A stretch of DNA of 64,000 nucleotides from contig NZ_JAAZTU010000026.1 of assembly GCF_012395185.1 (NCBI RefSeq), positions 1 through 64,000 on the forward strand. The letters run 5' to 3'. The notes beneath the pieces are model-generated. The model worked only from the letters and a program-made list of their open reading frames with translations, did no database searches and was not told where the DNA came from. Shown here piece after piece: positions 9,631 through 18,537 of the stretch; position 1 is the first letter of the stretch, and the number at the start of each line of letters is the position of its first letter. A program made the translations under genes and the position numbers. This DNA is from Vibrio aestuarianus (GTDB taxonomy: Bacteria; Pseudomonadota; Gammaproteobacteria; Enterobacterales; Vibrionaceae).

Positions 9631-9670
9631 AAACGACAAAAACCTCAACAATGTGAGGTTTTTGTCGTTT
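9631..9670 (-). terminator. Terminator of ribA (long perfect hairpin)
   Basis: A perfect 17-bp stem (9631-9647 with 9654-9670) with a 6-base loop. The U-rich arm works on either strand. It lies 15 bp beyond the ribA stop and insulates ribA from the imelysin promoter. Confidence 0.85.
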
Positions 9671-9685
9671 AATCATAATGCTCAG

Positions 9686-10282
9686 TTATAGTTTTAAATG
9701 GTGCTTACCATGAGACACTTTCGCTTTAAGATAACTCTCGTTGCCAGATTTGATATGGGCAGCAGTGTTCACGACTTCAACAATCTCTATGCCGTGTTCT
9801 TTGAGTTCTTTAATTTTCTTCGGGTTATTCGTCACTAAACGAATTTTCGTCACATTCAGTGCTTTTAACATCTGTGCGGCTTCAGTGAAATCACGAAGGT
9901 CATCACCGAAACCCAAATGGTTATTCGCTTCGTATGTATTCATACCTTCACTTTGTAAGCGATAGGCATCAATTTTATTGTAAAGGCCAATGCCCCGGCC
10001 TTCTTGACGCAAATAAAGAATAATGCCGCCAGCTTCGCCCATTTTATTGATGGTTTCTTCTAGTTGTTCACCACAATCACAACGTGATGAATGGAACACA
10101 TCGCCAGTCAAACACTCAGAATGCATACGGACTAGTGGCGTTTCTTGGGTAACGTCAGCTGTTCTGAAAATAACCGCAACATGCTCTTTATCCGTTTTTA
10201 GTCCTCTAAACGAGAGGATTTCCGCATCGATATTACTTTTGACACCGACTTTAAAATCTACTCTGGCTCGTACTTCCGCCAT
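9686..10282 (-). CDS. ribA: GTP cyclohydrolase II
   Basis: 198 residues from the chosen Met. The enzyme opens GTP to give 2,5-diamino-6-ribosylamino-pyrimidinone phosphate, the first step of riboflavin synthesis. Zinc ligands are visible in [16 protein letters not shown] (C57, C68, C70), followed by [14 protein letters not shown] and LVTNNPKK. The frame is open to 10384, but the extra 34 residues do not look like the family; [10 protein letters not shown] is the usual Vibrio start as I recall. An alternative Met is at 10333. Upstream lies a Zur-like palindrome, which fits the zinc dependence of the enzyme. Confidence 0.92.
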   Translation of the reverse strand: MAEVRARVDFKVGVKSNIDAEILSFRGLKTDKEHVAVIFRTADVTQETPLVRMHSECLTGDVFHSSRCDCGEQLEETINKMGEAGGIILYLRQEGRGIGLYNKIDAYRLQSEGMNTYEANNHLGFGDDLRDFTEAAQMLKALNVTKIRLVTNNPKKIKELKEHGIEIVEVVNTAAHIKSGNESYLKAKVSHGKHHLKL

Positions 10283-10402
10283 ATCTACACTCACTTGAAT
10301 TGTTGCTTGTTGCAATATTGAATTGATTTTCATTCGACCTACCCACTGTTCACTAACTATGGGGATTGATACCCCAATTTTCAATCAAAAGATCACAAGT
10401 GA

Positions 10403-10425
10403 GAATTGTTATAATATAACAACTC
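10403..10425 (-). promoter_or_regulatory. Zur-like palindrome upstream of ribA
   Basis: A perfect 17-bp palindrome TTGTTATAATATAACAA (10406-10422) flanked by GA and TC, very close to the gamma-proteobacterial Zur consensus core TGTTATANTATAACA. It is about 120 bp upstream of the ribA start. The match is seen; control by Zur is inference. Confidence 0.6.
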
Positions 10426-10482
10426 TTGTCAAACAACAGAAAAAGATAAGATCAGAAAGTCAAATAGCAGGTTTAAGGTGAC

Positions 10483-10600
10483 TATACCCAAACCACTTGA
10501 AGTTGCGGGTAGGCGGTATGCAAGTGAATCCCCATAAACATAGATAAGCAATCTGATTGGTTGAACGAGCGCTGCAAACGCTGTTGCAATTTCAAGTATG
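10483..10600 (+). repeat. Dispersed Vibrio-type repeat, copy A (MITE-like)
   Basis: The segment begins CTATACCCAAACCACTTGAA and shares its core (10496-10516) with copies at 41346-41366 and 45542-45562, with two differences. Its ends form an imperfect inverted repeat: ACTTGAAGTTGC at 10495-10506 and GCAATTTCAAGT at 10586-10597. No transposase is encoded. A 67-codon leftward open frame across it is not a convincing gene. It occupies most of the gap between ribA and hutA. Confidence 0.6.
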
Positions 10601-10796
10601 CTGTAGATAAAACAACAGCACTCATCGACCTTAACCTACCCCTCCGTATAAAGTTAAATAGAAAATAAAACGTGATAAATATCACACAAATAGCCTTCAG
10701 TTTTCATTCTCATCAACCCATAAAAGAAAATAACTTATTAATTATTATATCAAAATCATAAAGTCGCTAATTCACACCCGAACAAATATAAATACA

Positions 10797-10815
10797 AATG
10801 ATAGTAATTACCATT
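10797..10815 (+). promoter_or_regulatory. Fur-like box of hutA
   Basis: AATGATAGTAATTACCATT is a 19-bp imperfect palindrome differing from the classic Fur box at only a few positions. It lies about 60 bp before the hutA start. Confidence 0.75.
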
Positions 10816-10875
10816 TAGATCCAATATTATTCATCCACAATAAATTTGTTATTGATGAATAAGGTAATAATTCAG

Positions 10876-13014
10876 ATGTACACCAAAACACTCTTGTCAG
10901 CTTCTATACTTGTTGCACTTTCACCGAGTTCTTTTGCAGATAATCTGCACCAATTTGATGAGGTTGTGGTATCAGCGACCCGAACAGAACAAAGTAAGAA
11001 AGATGTTTCATCGTCAATCGAAACGATTTCAGCTAAGAAACTTGAGTCGACTATGAGCAATGACTTACAGCAAGCACTTAGCTATACACCAGGTGTTGAT
11101 GCTTTAGGCGATGGCCGCTTCGGTATTTCTAGCTTCAATATTCGGGGTGTTGAAGGTAGCCGCGTAAAAATGATGATCGATGGTGTACAACAGCCGACAC
11201 CTTATAACCCTGGCGCAACAGAACAGCGTAAATACTCTAATGCCATTGAAATGGACACTCTACAAGCCATTGAAGTGAACAAAGGGCCATCTTCTACCCT
11301 GTATGGTTCTGATGCCTTGGGCGGTGTTGTATTATTACGTACCAAAAACCCTGACGATATATTGGTGACTGAAGGGAATGAAAACCGTTTTGGTATCCGT
11401 TCTGGTTATAGTTCAGCCAATGAGCAGTTTAAAACAACCTTAACTTGGGCAATGCGCCAAGAGAAACTCGAAACTCTACTTATGGCCACCTATGCAAACG
11501 GTCATGAAACAGAAACTCATAGTTCAGGGGCCGATATAGAAGGACCAGACCGTGGTGCACAAAACCCTGCTGATTCACAACTTGGTAACCTCCTAGCTAA
11601 AGCCTTTTACCAAGCCAACGATGATCACCGTTTAGGTTTAACCGTTGAATATTATAATAAGCAGTACGATGAAGATGAGCTGAACTACAACGGTTACAGC
11701 ATCATGCCGGGTTTCACCTATTCTGATAACTACAATGAAGATACTTCCGAACGACTTAGAGTTAGTGTCGAGCACCAGTGGTTCATGAGTTCTCTATTCG
11801 CCGACTCATTACATTGGTCATTAAGCTATCAAGACTCAAGTTCATTATCTAAAAATTACGATACCACATCAATGAATGGTAAGCGTCGACGTGAACGCGA
11901 AGCTTCTGATCAATCGATTCAATTCGACACTCAGCTTTCTAAAATCGTTGAAATTGATAGCAATGCCCATGAATTTACTTATGGGTTGAGCCTTCTCAAC
12001 AATGATTTCAATCTAGATAACACCGACTATAAATTGAATTATGGCACTTCAGCACCTGGCAGTACTGGCCTTCCTGACGCCACCGTCATTCAATGGGGTC
12101 TATTCCTCCAAGACCAAGCATACCTGATGCAAGAACGTTTAGTTTTAACCGCAGGTATACGTTATGACTCATTTGAAGCGACACCAAGTGTCGATGAAGG
12201 ATACACCACATCTTACGAAAAAAATAAAGATGATGCCTTTACCGGTCAATTAGGCTCGGTTTATCACTTAAACCCAAACCTATCGATTTTTGGTCAAATC
12301 AGCCAAGGCTTCAAAGCACCCACCGTGTATGACTTGTATTATTTCTATAATCAAGGTGCCATCATTGAAGCAAACCCAGATCTCAAAGCAGAAAAAAGCT
12401 TAGCTTACGAGTTAGGTTTGCGTGGACAAAATGAGTTTGCGAATTTTGAATTTAGCACTTTTTACAATGATTACAAAGACTTCATCACGCAAACTAAAGG
12501 TGGCGAACAAAATGGCAAAGACGTTTTCACTAAAGAAAACTTGGATGAAGTCACCATTTATGGTGCAGAATTCAGCGCTAAACTCTATTTGGATAAAGCG
12601 TTCAACGCACCACAAGGGATGTATTCACGTCTGGCCGTTGCGTATGCCGATGGTGAAGATAAGAAGACAGGTGATGCCTTAGATTCAGTAGCGCCATTGA
12701 CCGCGAATGTAGGCCTAGGAATCAATCGACACCAATATGGCACAATGTTGAATGTAAAAATGGTTGCAAGCAAAACGGATTGGCAGTCGGAAACAAACAC
12801 CGATGTAGCTGGATACACACTTGTTGATTTAACGGCTTACTACCAACCAATTCAAGATTTAACATTACGTGCTGGTTTATTTAATATCTTCGACAAGAAA
12901 TATTGGTTATACGATGACTTGAGCGGCAGAGACGCCACTGGTGAAACCTTCAGCAAAGACATCAAAGCTCAGCCAGGTCGCAACTGGAGTATCAATGTAG
13001 AGTATCAATTCTAA
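10876..13014 (+). CDS. hutA: TonB-dependent heme receptor, HutA/HupA type
   Basis: 712 residues from the chosen ATG, which starts a signal peptide (MYTKTLLSASILVALSPSSFA). A TonB box (DEVVVSATR) follows the mature N-terminus. The plug domain has ISSFNIRGVEG and GPSSTLYGSDALGGVV. The barrel ends in NVEYQF with a terminal Phe, as in outer-membrane proteins. The frame opens upstream to 10846 without a better ribosome site; AAGG is 11 bases before this ATG. It imports heme through the outer membrane, powered by the adjacent TonB1 system. Assignment to heme rests on the hut neighbourhood and family resemblance. Confidence 0.9.
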   Translation: MYTKTLLSASILVALSPSSFADNLHQFDEVVVSATRTEQSKKDVSSSIETISAKKLESTMSNDLQQALSYTPGVDALGDGRFGISSFNIRGVEGSRVKMMIDGVQQPTPYNPGATEQRKYSNAIEMDTLQAIEVNKGPSSTLYGSDALGGVVLLRTKNPDDILVTEGNENRFGIRSGYSSANEQFKTTLTWAMRQEKLETLLMATYANGHETETHSSGADIEGPDRGAQNPADSQLGNLLAKAFYQANDDHRLGLTVEYYNKQYDEDELNYNGYSIMPGFTYSDNYNEDTSERLRVSVEHQWFMSSLFADSLHWSLSYQDSSSLSKNYDTTSMNGKRRREREASDQSIQFDTQLSKIVEIDSNAHEFTYGLSLLNNDFNLDNTDYKLNYGTSAPGSTGLPDATVIQWGLFLQDQAYLMQERLVLTAGIRYDSFEATPSVDEGYTTSYEKNKDDAFTGQLGSVYHLNPNLSIFGQISQGFKAPTVYDLYYFYNQGAIIEANPDLKAEKSLAYELGLRGQNEFANFEFSTFYNDYKDFITQTKGGEQNGKDVFTKENLDEVTIYGAEFSAKLYLDKAFNAPQGMYSRLAVAYADGEDKKTGDALDSVAPLTANVGLGINRHQYGTMLNVKMVASKTDWQSETNTDVAGYTLVDLTAYYQPIQDLTLRAGLFNIFDKKYWLYDDLSGRDATGETFSKDIKAQPGRNWSINVEYQF

Positions 13015-13054
13015 CATCTCTCTCGTTTGTTCAGATAATCAGTAATATAACTCA

Positions 13055-13077
13055 GCCAGCTAATCGCTGGCGTTTTT
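13055..13077 (+). terminator. Terminator of hutA
   Basis: Stem GCCAGC (13055-13060) with GCTGGC (13066-13071), loop TAATC, followed by GTTTTT. Confidence 0.75.
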
Positions 13078-13121
13078 GTATCCATTGCTACAGATTAGCT
13101 AACCTAAAAACCACAAGATCG

Positions 13122-13146
13122 AAAAAGGGCTAGATGACTAGCCCTT
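13122..13146 (-). terminator. Terminator of hutWXZ
   Basis: Perfect 9-bp stem (13125-13133 with 13138-13146), loop ATGA. The A run at 13122-13126 gives the U tract on the minus strand. It lies about 25 bp beyond the hutZ stop codon. Confidence 0.85.
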
Positions 13147-13170
13147 GATAATGCTTTTTATTAACGCAAA

Positions 13171-13701
13171 TTAAACGTTAGATATTTTCTTATGCCCTTC
13201 TTGTAAGTGCACAAAATCAACCATGTCATCACCCAACACCTGATACGCTTGTCCGAAGCCTTTCACATATAAACCTTGATCTACTTTTAGTTGGAACAAA
13301 CTAAAATCTTGTAACTGGCTTAAACCATCAATGATTTCACCAAATCGTTGCTGCATTTGACCAATTATTTGTTGCCATAAGGTCGATTCTCTCGGTACGA
13401 CACTCGCAACAGCATCAAAAGTGAGCCTTTGACGCGCATAAATCTGTTTAGATGTACTTTCATCTTCGATCATCATCAGCGAGACATGTGGGTTAATCTC
13501 TAGATTGCGCGCATGACGAGCAATATGAGAAATCAAAATAAAGTAGCCTTCTTGGTTTTGCACAAAAGGGGCGTAGCTGACATTAGGACGACCTTCCCCA
13601 TCGACCGTTGCTAATTGCAGCGTACGACGCTCCTGACGGAACGCTTGTATCTCAGGCTCTAAACGACCTTGCAATCGTTGTTGTTTGATCTGCGGATCCA
13701 T
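13171..13701 (-). CDS. hutZ: Heme-degrading protein HutZ
   Basis: 176 residues, the same length as V. cholerae HutZ. It is a cytoplasmic split-barrel (FMN-binding-like) protein that binds heme and opens the ring in the presence of a reductant. The C-terminal segment LQEGHKKI places a His at residue 170, the axial heme ligand known for the family. The start has a very strong ribosome site (AGGAGGAGAG) just upstream. It is third in the hutW-hutX-hutZ operon; a small hairpin (13715-13734) sits between hutX and hutZ. Confidence 0.93.
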   Translation of the reverse strand: MDPQIKQQRLQGRLEPEIQAFRQERRTLQLATVDGEGRPNVSYAPFVQNQEGYFILISHIARHARNLEINPHVSLMMIEDESTSKQIYARQRLTFDAVASVVPRESTLWQQIIGQMQQRFGEIIDGLSQLQDFSLFQLKVDQGLYVKGFGQAYQVLGDDMVDFVHLQEGHKKISNV

Positions 13702-13714
13702 TTTCTCTCCTCCT

Positions 13715-13734
13715 CTGAGCCTAAATAAGCTCAG
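13715..13734 (-). other. Intercistronic hairpin between hutX and hutZ
   Basis: CTGAGC (13715-13720) pairs with GCTCAG (13729-13734) across an 8-base AT-rich loop. There is no U tract, so it is more likely to affect processing or relative expression than to terminate. Confidence 0.4.
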
Positions 13735-13751
13735 GGTGTATTATGATTGTA

Positions 13752-14264
13752 TTAGTTATATTGTGACTCAATGTCTTGCTGCAATGCGTTAAAACGTTCT
13801 ACCTGTTCGGTGAGCAGCTCACGCTTTTCATTTCGACCTAGGTAAACCTTAAAAATGTTGTCACCTTGCTCACTAAAAAAACCAAAGTAATGACTTTCTC
13901 GTCCCATAAATGGCTTGCTTACCAATGCAATGTGGCTGATCACATCCAATTTTAAGTGACCGTGTAATTCACCATTTTTACCCATTAAGTTGTAATAACC
14001 ACGTGCCAATTTTCCTTTAGGGAAAGGCGCTTTCACTTCAAAGATGGAACCGAACGAGTGCATAATGGTCGTTACCTTTCCCCAATCAGTAAGTTGTTCT
14101 AGTATGCTTTGCGCTTGGCTGCCAGGAGCAATAGCTACCATTTCTCTGGGTAGTGATTTGACTACATCAAATTCAGTGACGTTCAGTTCTACCGCCATCG
14201 CAGCTGGCAAAAGTGTTGGTTGTTGCTCTAATAGAGCCGCTACTTTTTGTGTCAGTAATTCCAT
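13752..14264 (-). CDS. hutX: Heme utilization carrier protein HutX
   Basis: 170 residues. HutX binds heme in the cytoplasm and passes it to HutZ. Family features visible: LLPAAMAVELNVTEFDVVKSLP, SIFEVKAPFPKGK, GYYNLMGKNGELHGHLK and SKPFMGRESHYFGFF. The open frame begins with TTG at 14276, with ATG at 14270 and 14264. The last has GGA seven bases upstream and matches the usual N-terminus (ME-LTQ). The hutW stop codon lies immediately before it, so the two genes are coupled. Confidence 0.93.
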   Translation of the reverse strand: MELLTQKVAALLEQQPTLLPAAMAVELNVTEFDVVKSLPREMVAIAPGSQAQSILEQLTDWGKVTTIMHSFGSIFEVKAPFPKGKLARGYYNLMGKNGELHGHLKLDVISHIALVSKPFMGRESHYFGFFSEQGDNIFKVYLGRNEKRELLTEQVERFNALQQDIESQYN

Positions 14265-14266
14265 GT

Positions 14267-15643
14267 TCATTTCCAATTTGCTATCTGTTTTGAATCTAGA
14301 TGTTCGTTAAATTCATTGTGTAAAACTTTTATACATGCCTGAGCCAAGTTCACCGCCCAAAAACCTCCGGCTAAGGTCGAGACAAGATATTCATCTTCTA
14401 GCTTAACAAGACCCAACCGCTGCCAATGCTTGAAAAGCGGCTGCAAATAATCAAAACAGTTCATCCCCATAAAGTCAGGTAAAGCGCTACGAGCAAGCAC
14501 ACCGCGATCAAAACCAGATTTAATGGCAGCAAAAGTAGGCTCAAGTGAATGCTGTTTCATCATCATGGCGATGGGCAATTTATTTTGATTCATTGCATCC
14601 ATGTATGCCTTAAGACTCCGCTGTTGCATAACACTATAGCCACCAATATTGCCACCAGCTCCGCATCCCACAGGAAGAACTTCAGCAAAGGTTTTGGCTA
14701 AACTGTTGTACTGACTTCTTTCACGGTTATCTTTCGCCCAATGATTCACACTGAGCGATTTAAAATGGTGCTTATCAAAAAAGTTAACACCAAGCTCATA
14801 CATGCTGGCTTTGTCTGGCGTAGTCGCTGGTGGTGGGATTCTGCCCTTTTCAACCAAATTCAGCATTGGTGCACTTCCTGCAACGATCAGTTGATAAAGA
14901 TCGATGCCATGTGCACCTGTAGATATAACGTCTTTCAAATCTTGTTCAAAGACATCAAATGTCTGATAGGGAAGACCATACAATAGATCAATCACGATCG
15001 GAGCTTGTTCTGCATGGCTTAACGAAGCAATGCGCTCAAACACTACATCGCGGTCATCTAGCCGCTTTGCACTTCGTCTAACTGTAGTATTAAAACTCTG
15101 AATGCCGAAAGAAAAACGGTTAAATCCACCTTCTAAGGCTTTATCAAACATTTCATCACTAAAACGATTAATCCGTCCTTCTAACGTAATTTCACAGTCA
15201 CGAGCAAGAGGATAAAAACGTCGAATCGCCTCACCCAAGCGCTGTATTTGCGTCGCGGAGAGATCTGTTGGCGTTCCTCCACCGATGTACACTGCATGGA
15301 AAATGCCCGATTGGGCCCAAGGTAGTTTGGATTTCTGCTCTAGCTCCACCATTAAGGCTTTAAAGTAATCATCGACTAAGCTTCGGCTCGAGGCATTCTG
15401 AAAGAAGTTACAGAACGTGCAACGTACGCGACAAAAAGGAACGTGGATATACAAACAACGTTTTTTAGGACCAGCCACTGGCTGCGTCATTAATGTTTGC
15501 CAAATGTGAGATTGCAGATCAATCGCAACCGGTACGGATGATCCACCAGCATGAGCCGACTGTTTATCACTGAACGAAAAACGGAGTGGATCGTCCGTTT
15601 TTGCCCCTAAAATAGATTCATTATATTTATTTAAATTAAGCAT
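14267..15643 (-). CDS. hutW: Radical SAM heme-utilization protein HutW (HemN-like)
   Basis: 458 residues from the ATG (the frame extends to a GTG at 15652). The radical SAM cluster motif CxxxCxxC is present in HVPFCRVRCTFCNFF, near residues 71-78 of this start, with YIGGGTPTDL next. HutW and relatives (ChuW) open the heme ring without oxygen, using SAM, to release iron. It is first in the hutWXZ operon, divergent from tonB1 across a Fur-box region, so the operon should be induced by iron starvation. Confidence 0.92.
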   Translation of the reverse strand: MLNLNKYNESILGAKTDDPLRFSFSDKQSAHAGGSSVPVAIDLQSHIWQTLMTQPVAGPKKRCLYIHVPFCRVRCTFCNFFQNASSRSLVDDYFKALMVELEQKSKLPWAQSGIFHAVYIGGGTPTDLSATQIQRLGEAIRRFYPLARDCEITLEGRINRFSDEMFDKALEGGFNRFSFGIQSFNTTVRRSAKRLDDRDVVFERIASLSHAEQAPIVIDLLYGLPYQTFDVFEQDLKDVISTGAHGIDLYQLIVAGSAPMLNLVEKGRIPPPATTPDKASMYELGVNFFDKHHFKSLSVNHWAKDNRERSQYNSLAKTFAEVLPVGCGAGGNIGGYSVMQQRSLKAYMDAMNQNKLPIAMMMKQHSLEPTFAAIKSGFDRGVLARSALPDFMGMNCFDYLQPLFKHWQRLGLVKLEDEYLVSTLAGGFWAVNLAQACIKVLHNEFNEHLDSKQIANWK

Positions 15644-15721
15644 GGTATTCACAAAAAAACCAGGTGTGGCATACGTTCACAGCCTTTAATATTAAATTCT
15701 TATAAAAGCATAATTTGATGC

Positions 15722-15740
15722 AAATGATAATGCAATTGAT
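15722..15740 (+). promoter_or_regulatory. Fur-like box between hutW and tonB1
   Basis: AAATGATAATGCAATTGAT, continued by AATTGATC, contains AATGATAAT and an opposing ATTGAT half. It lies in the 164-bp divergent region and could serve both the hutWXZ and the tonB1-exbB1-exbD1-hutBCD promoters. Confidence 0.75.
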
Positions 15741-15807
15741 AATTGATCTTATTTAAATAATAGGTAATAATTCTCGCATCCAGCCACTTTTGCTTTAGGA
15801 AAAGAAC

Positions 15808-16536
15808 GTGAATATTTCTAGATATCTTGTCACTGGCAGCGTCTCAATTGCTATTCACGCCGTAGTACTACTGGCAGATAAAGAAGCAAAAGTATTCGCG
15901 ATGCCAGTAGGGAGCCAATCAACGTCGGTGTCTATTAATTTCGTTACGCAACCTAAACCACAGGTGAGCGCCAAACAAGAAGCGATAGCGCAGCAAGTAG
16001 CAAAGCAACCAACAGCACCGAAGAAGACTCACAAGGCGAACCCTAAAAAAAGCGTCGTGCCACAGCCGCAGGCTAAGCCGAAACCCATAGTGAAAACGAC
16101 CAAGACTTCTAAACAAGAGCCGGTAAAGAAGGACATAAACAAGCCAGTCACCAATGCTGAAACACCCACTAAACTGGCAAAGACTAAAACGGATGATAAC
16201 TCAGTCAAAATACCGCCTCCGGCTCCAAGTCGTAGCGGTGCTAGTAGCCAACCGCCTTTAGTCGAGCAGCCCACTTTTGTTTCTCGTCCTGTACCACCGC
16301 AATACCCAAGATTGGCTCGTAAACGTGGTATTGAAGGCGTTGCTGTGTATGAAATCTGGTTAGATGCAAACGGTAATCAAATTAAACAGGTGTTGATCTC
16401 ATCATCCGGAACAACACTTCTTGACAACTCGGCACTCAATGCCATTAAGCAGTGGAAGTTTTCACCCCACGTGGTTAGCGACCAAAAAATGGCTCACCGC
16501 GTTCAAGTCCCTGTTCGTTTTAAATTGGAAGGATAA
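15808..16536 (+). CDS. tonB1: Energy transducer TonB (TonB1)
   Basis: 242 residues, GTG start with AGGA about 9 bases upstream. The N-terminal membrane segment contains SIAIHAVV, matching the SxxxH motif needed for coupling to ExbB/ExbD. A long Pro/Lys-rich spacer (about 50-155) crosses the periplasm. The C-terminal TonB domain starts at PPQYPRLARKRGIEGVAVYEI. Its stop overlaps the exbB1 start by one base (TAATG). It should energise HutA. Confidence 0.93.
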   Translation: MNISRYLVTGSVSIAIHAVVLLADKEAKVFAMPVGSQSTSVSINFVTQPKPQVSAKQEAIAQQVAKQPTAPKKTHKANPKKSVVPQPQAKPKPIVKTTKTSKQEPVKKDINKPVTNAETPTKLAKTKTDDNSVKIPPPAPSRSGASSQPPLVEQPTFVSRPVPPQYPRLARKRGIEGVAVYEIWLDANGNQIKQVLISSSGTTLLDNSALNAIKQWKFSPHVVSDQKMAHRVQVPVRFKLEG

Positions 16537-17243
16537 TGGAAGTACTTACTCAACTAGAGCAACAACTTGGTTTAATGGCATGGCCTTTATTTCTATGCTC
16601 TGTCATCACCATCATGATTATCACCGAGCGCCTATTTCAAGTATTGCTCAGTGTTGGCGTTGGCAAACGTGCTATCGGAGCTGCTCTGAAAACCATATCA
16701 CCTACCAGCGCAACACAAATAGAAACACTGGCAGGTCAACTTTCTAACAAGCGTCCTCTTCTTTATAAGGGAGTAGCAATGCTGCTTGCGCATCATGATT
16801 TTCCAAAAAGCTTGCGTGAAGACGCCGCAGGCATCTGGTTACAGGAAAAACGCCATCAATTGCATTCCGGTTTGCGCATGTTGTCATTAATTGGCGCTAT
16901 TAGCCCATTACTTGGACTGCTGGGTACTGTTCTCGGTTTAATTGAGATGTTTAAAGGAGTCGCGGCTTCTTCTGGCAGCATTACGCCTAACGATCTCGCC
17001 GACGGCTTAGGTTTGGCCATGCGCACAACGGCAGTAGGCTTGATGATAGCCCTACCAGCAATCACTTCTGCTCAATTACTGGGGCTTTGGGCTGACCGAG
17101 TGATGGCAAAACTTGAACATACCCTCAACTATGTGAATTTATGGCTCGAAGGTGTCTCTTTCCAACAGACTTTTTCGGCCAAATCAACGTGCGCGGCTGA
17201 CGCTAAATCGCAACCACAATATGCAGCGGCGAACACACGATGA
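16536..17243 (+). CDS. exbB1: TonB-system proton channel subunit ExbB (ExbB1)
   Basis: 235 residues of the MotA/TolQ/ExbB family. Three membrane segments are visible: about 12-32, 125-147 and 165-185. The conserved part GAISPLLGLLGTVLGLIEMFKGVA and LADGLGLAMRTTAVGLMIALPAI carries the channel Thr and Gly residues. It forms the inner-membrane pentamer around ExbD that uses the proton gradient. It overlaps tonB1 by 1 bp and exbD1 by 4 bp. Confidence 0.94.
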   Translation: MEVLTQLEQQLGLMAWPLFLCSVITIMIITERLFQVLLSVGVGKRAIGAALKTISPTSATQIETLAGQLSNKRPLLYKGVAMLLAHHDFPKSLREDAAGIWLQEKRHQLHSGLRMLSLIGAISPLLGLLGTVLGLIEMFKGVAASSGSITPNDLADGLGLAMRTTAVGLMIALPAITSAQLLGLWADRVMAKLEHTLNYVNLWLEGVSFQQTFSAKSTCAADAKSQPQYAAANTR

Positions 17244-17650
17244 TTAAAGCGCACCCATCGCCAGCCCCATCACTAATGCCAGACTTAACTCCTCTGTTGG
17301 ACATTATCTTTATTGTAATGGTGTTTTTGCTACTCACAGCAGCCGTTAAATTTGAGTCTTTGGACGTATCGCTACCAACCACTGATTCGAATATGACAAG
17401 CGCGGTAGATAAACAGTCCATCACAGTAAATCTTCTCGCGAGTGACCCGTACTGGGCGCTAGAGGGCAAGCATTATATTGACTGGAATAATTTCACGCAG
17501 GCGCTACTTGAAGAAAGTAACAACAGCAAACGACCAATCATTATTGGCGCAGACAAAGCAGCAGAAGTACAGCACTTGGTCAAACTACTCGCCTTCCTTC
17601 AAGAAAACGGTATAGCTGCCACACAATTATTAACCGAAGAGCCCAAGTAA
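17240..17650 (+). CDS. exbD1: TonB-system subunit ExbD (ExbD1)
   Basis: 136 residues with a single N-terminal membrane segment. MPDLTPLLDIIFIVMVFLLL contains the conserved Asp in PLLDIIF that carries the proton. The C-terminal periplasmic domain includes RPIIIGADKAAEVQHLVKLL. The ATGA overlap with exbB1 indicates coupled translation. Confidence 0.94.
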   Translation: MIKAHPSPAPSLMPDLTPLLDIIFIVMVFLLLTAAVKFESLDVSLPTTDSNMTSAVDKQSITVNLLASDPYWALEGKHYIDWNNFTQALLEESNNSKRPIIIGADKAAEVQHLVKLLAFLQENGIAATQLLTEEPK

Positions 17651-17678
17651 ATTATTTGTTTAACATTGAGTAAAATAC

Positions 17679-18527
17679 ATGACACATAACACGCCTTTTC
17701 GTTGGCTATTTGCCGCACTGATATTGCTATTTTCCCCTTGGTTGCATGCACAACAACGCATCATTAGTGCAGGTAGTGCAGTGACGGAGGTTTTGTTAGC
17801 CCTTGGCACTGAAGATCAGCTCGTTGCTGTTGATGTAACGAGTGAAATTCCGCCATCGCTTGCTGTACCTAAAATTGGTTACCACCGACAAATGTCGGCT
17901 GAAGGCTTGTTGGCGTTATCGCCAACATTACTGCTAGGTTCTGATGAAATGGGACCAGACACGACGCTTCAGCAATTAAAAGCGGCTGGCATCAAGGTTG
18001 AAATCGTCAATAATGAGTCATCCCCTCAGGGGTTATTGGACAGGATTGACAAAATCGCAACCTTAACAAATAGCCAACCACAAGCGGAGCCACTTAAAAA
18101 ATCGGTTAATCAACAAATTAGACAGCTCGTAGATAACAAACCTATTGCTAGCGCACAAAAGAAAGTACTTTTTCTTTTACTTCATGAAGGTCGAGCAACC
18201 AATGTTGCCGGTCGTGATACAACGCCCAATAGCATTATTCAACTAGCTGGCGCTATCAACCCTGCCGCAAGCCAGCTGAGCTCTTACAAACCACTCTCTA
18301 TGGAAGCGATGATTGAAATGCAACCTGATATCATTTTAGTCAGTGGGCGAAGCTACCAAAAAATGGGCGGAGCTGATGCCATTTTAAAATCATTACCGAT
18401 GCTTGCCGCTACTCCTGCGGGGAAAAACAGACAGATCATTACCATTGATGGGCATGCATTAGTCGGCGGCCTTGGTTTTAAAAGTCTAGCCGAAGCAAAG
18501 CGCCTTAATGCGTTGTTGTATCCATAA
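17679..18527 (+). CDS. hutB: Periplasmic heme-binding protein HutB
   Basis: 282 residues with a signal peptide ending at LHA. It matches the BtuF/FhuD-type class III binding proteins: RIISAGSAVTEVLLALGTEDQLVAVD and PKIGYHRQMSAEGLLALSPTLLLG are the two conserved blocks. A Tyr/His pair in GYHRQMS is a plausible heme contact. It delivers heme to HutC/HutD. It is 28 bp after exbD1 and close to hutC, in one long operon. Confidence 0.92.
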   Translation: MTHNTPFRWLFAALILLFSPWLHAQQRIISAGSAVTEVLLALGTEDQLVAVDVTSEIPPSLAVPKIGYHRQMSAEGLLALSPTLLLGSDEMGPDTTLQQLKAAGIKVEIVNNESSPQGLLDRIDKIATLTNSQPQAEPLKKSVNQQIRQLVDNKPIASAQKKVLFLLLHEGRATNVAGRDTTPNSIIQLAGAINPAASQLSSYKPLSMEAMIEMQPDIILVSGRSYQKMGGADAILKSLPMLAATPAGKNRQIITIDGHALVGGLGFKSLAEAKRLNALLYP

Positions 18528-18537
18528 GGGGCCTATT

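Noticed and set aside
10482..10685. 67-codon leftward open frame between ribA and hutA
   Set aside because: It lies across the dispersed repeat (copy A) and has no family features.
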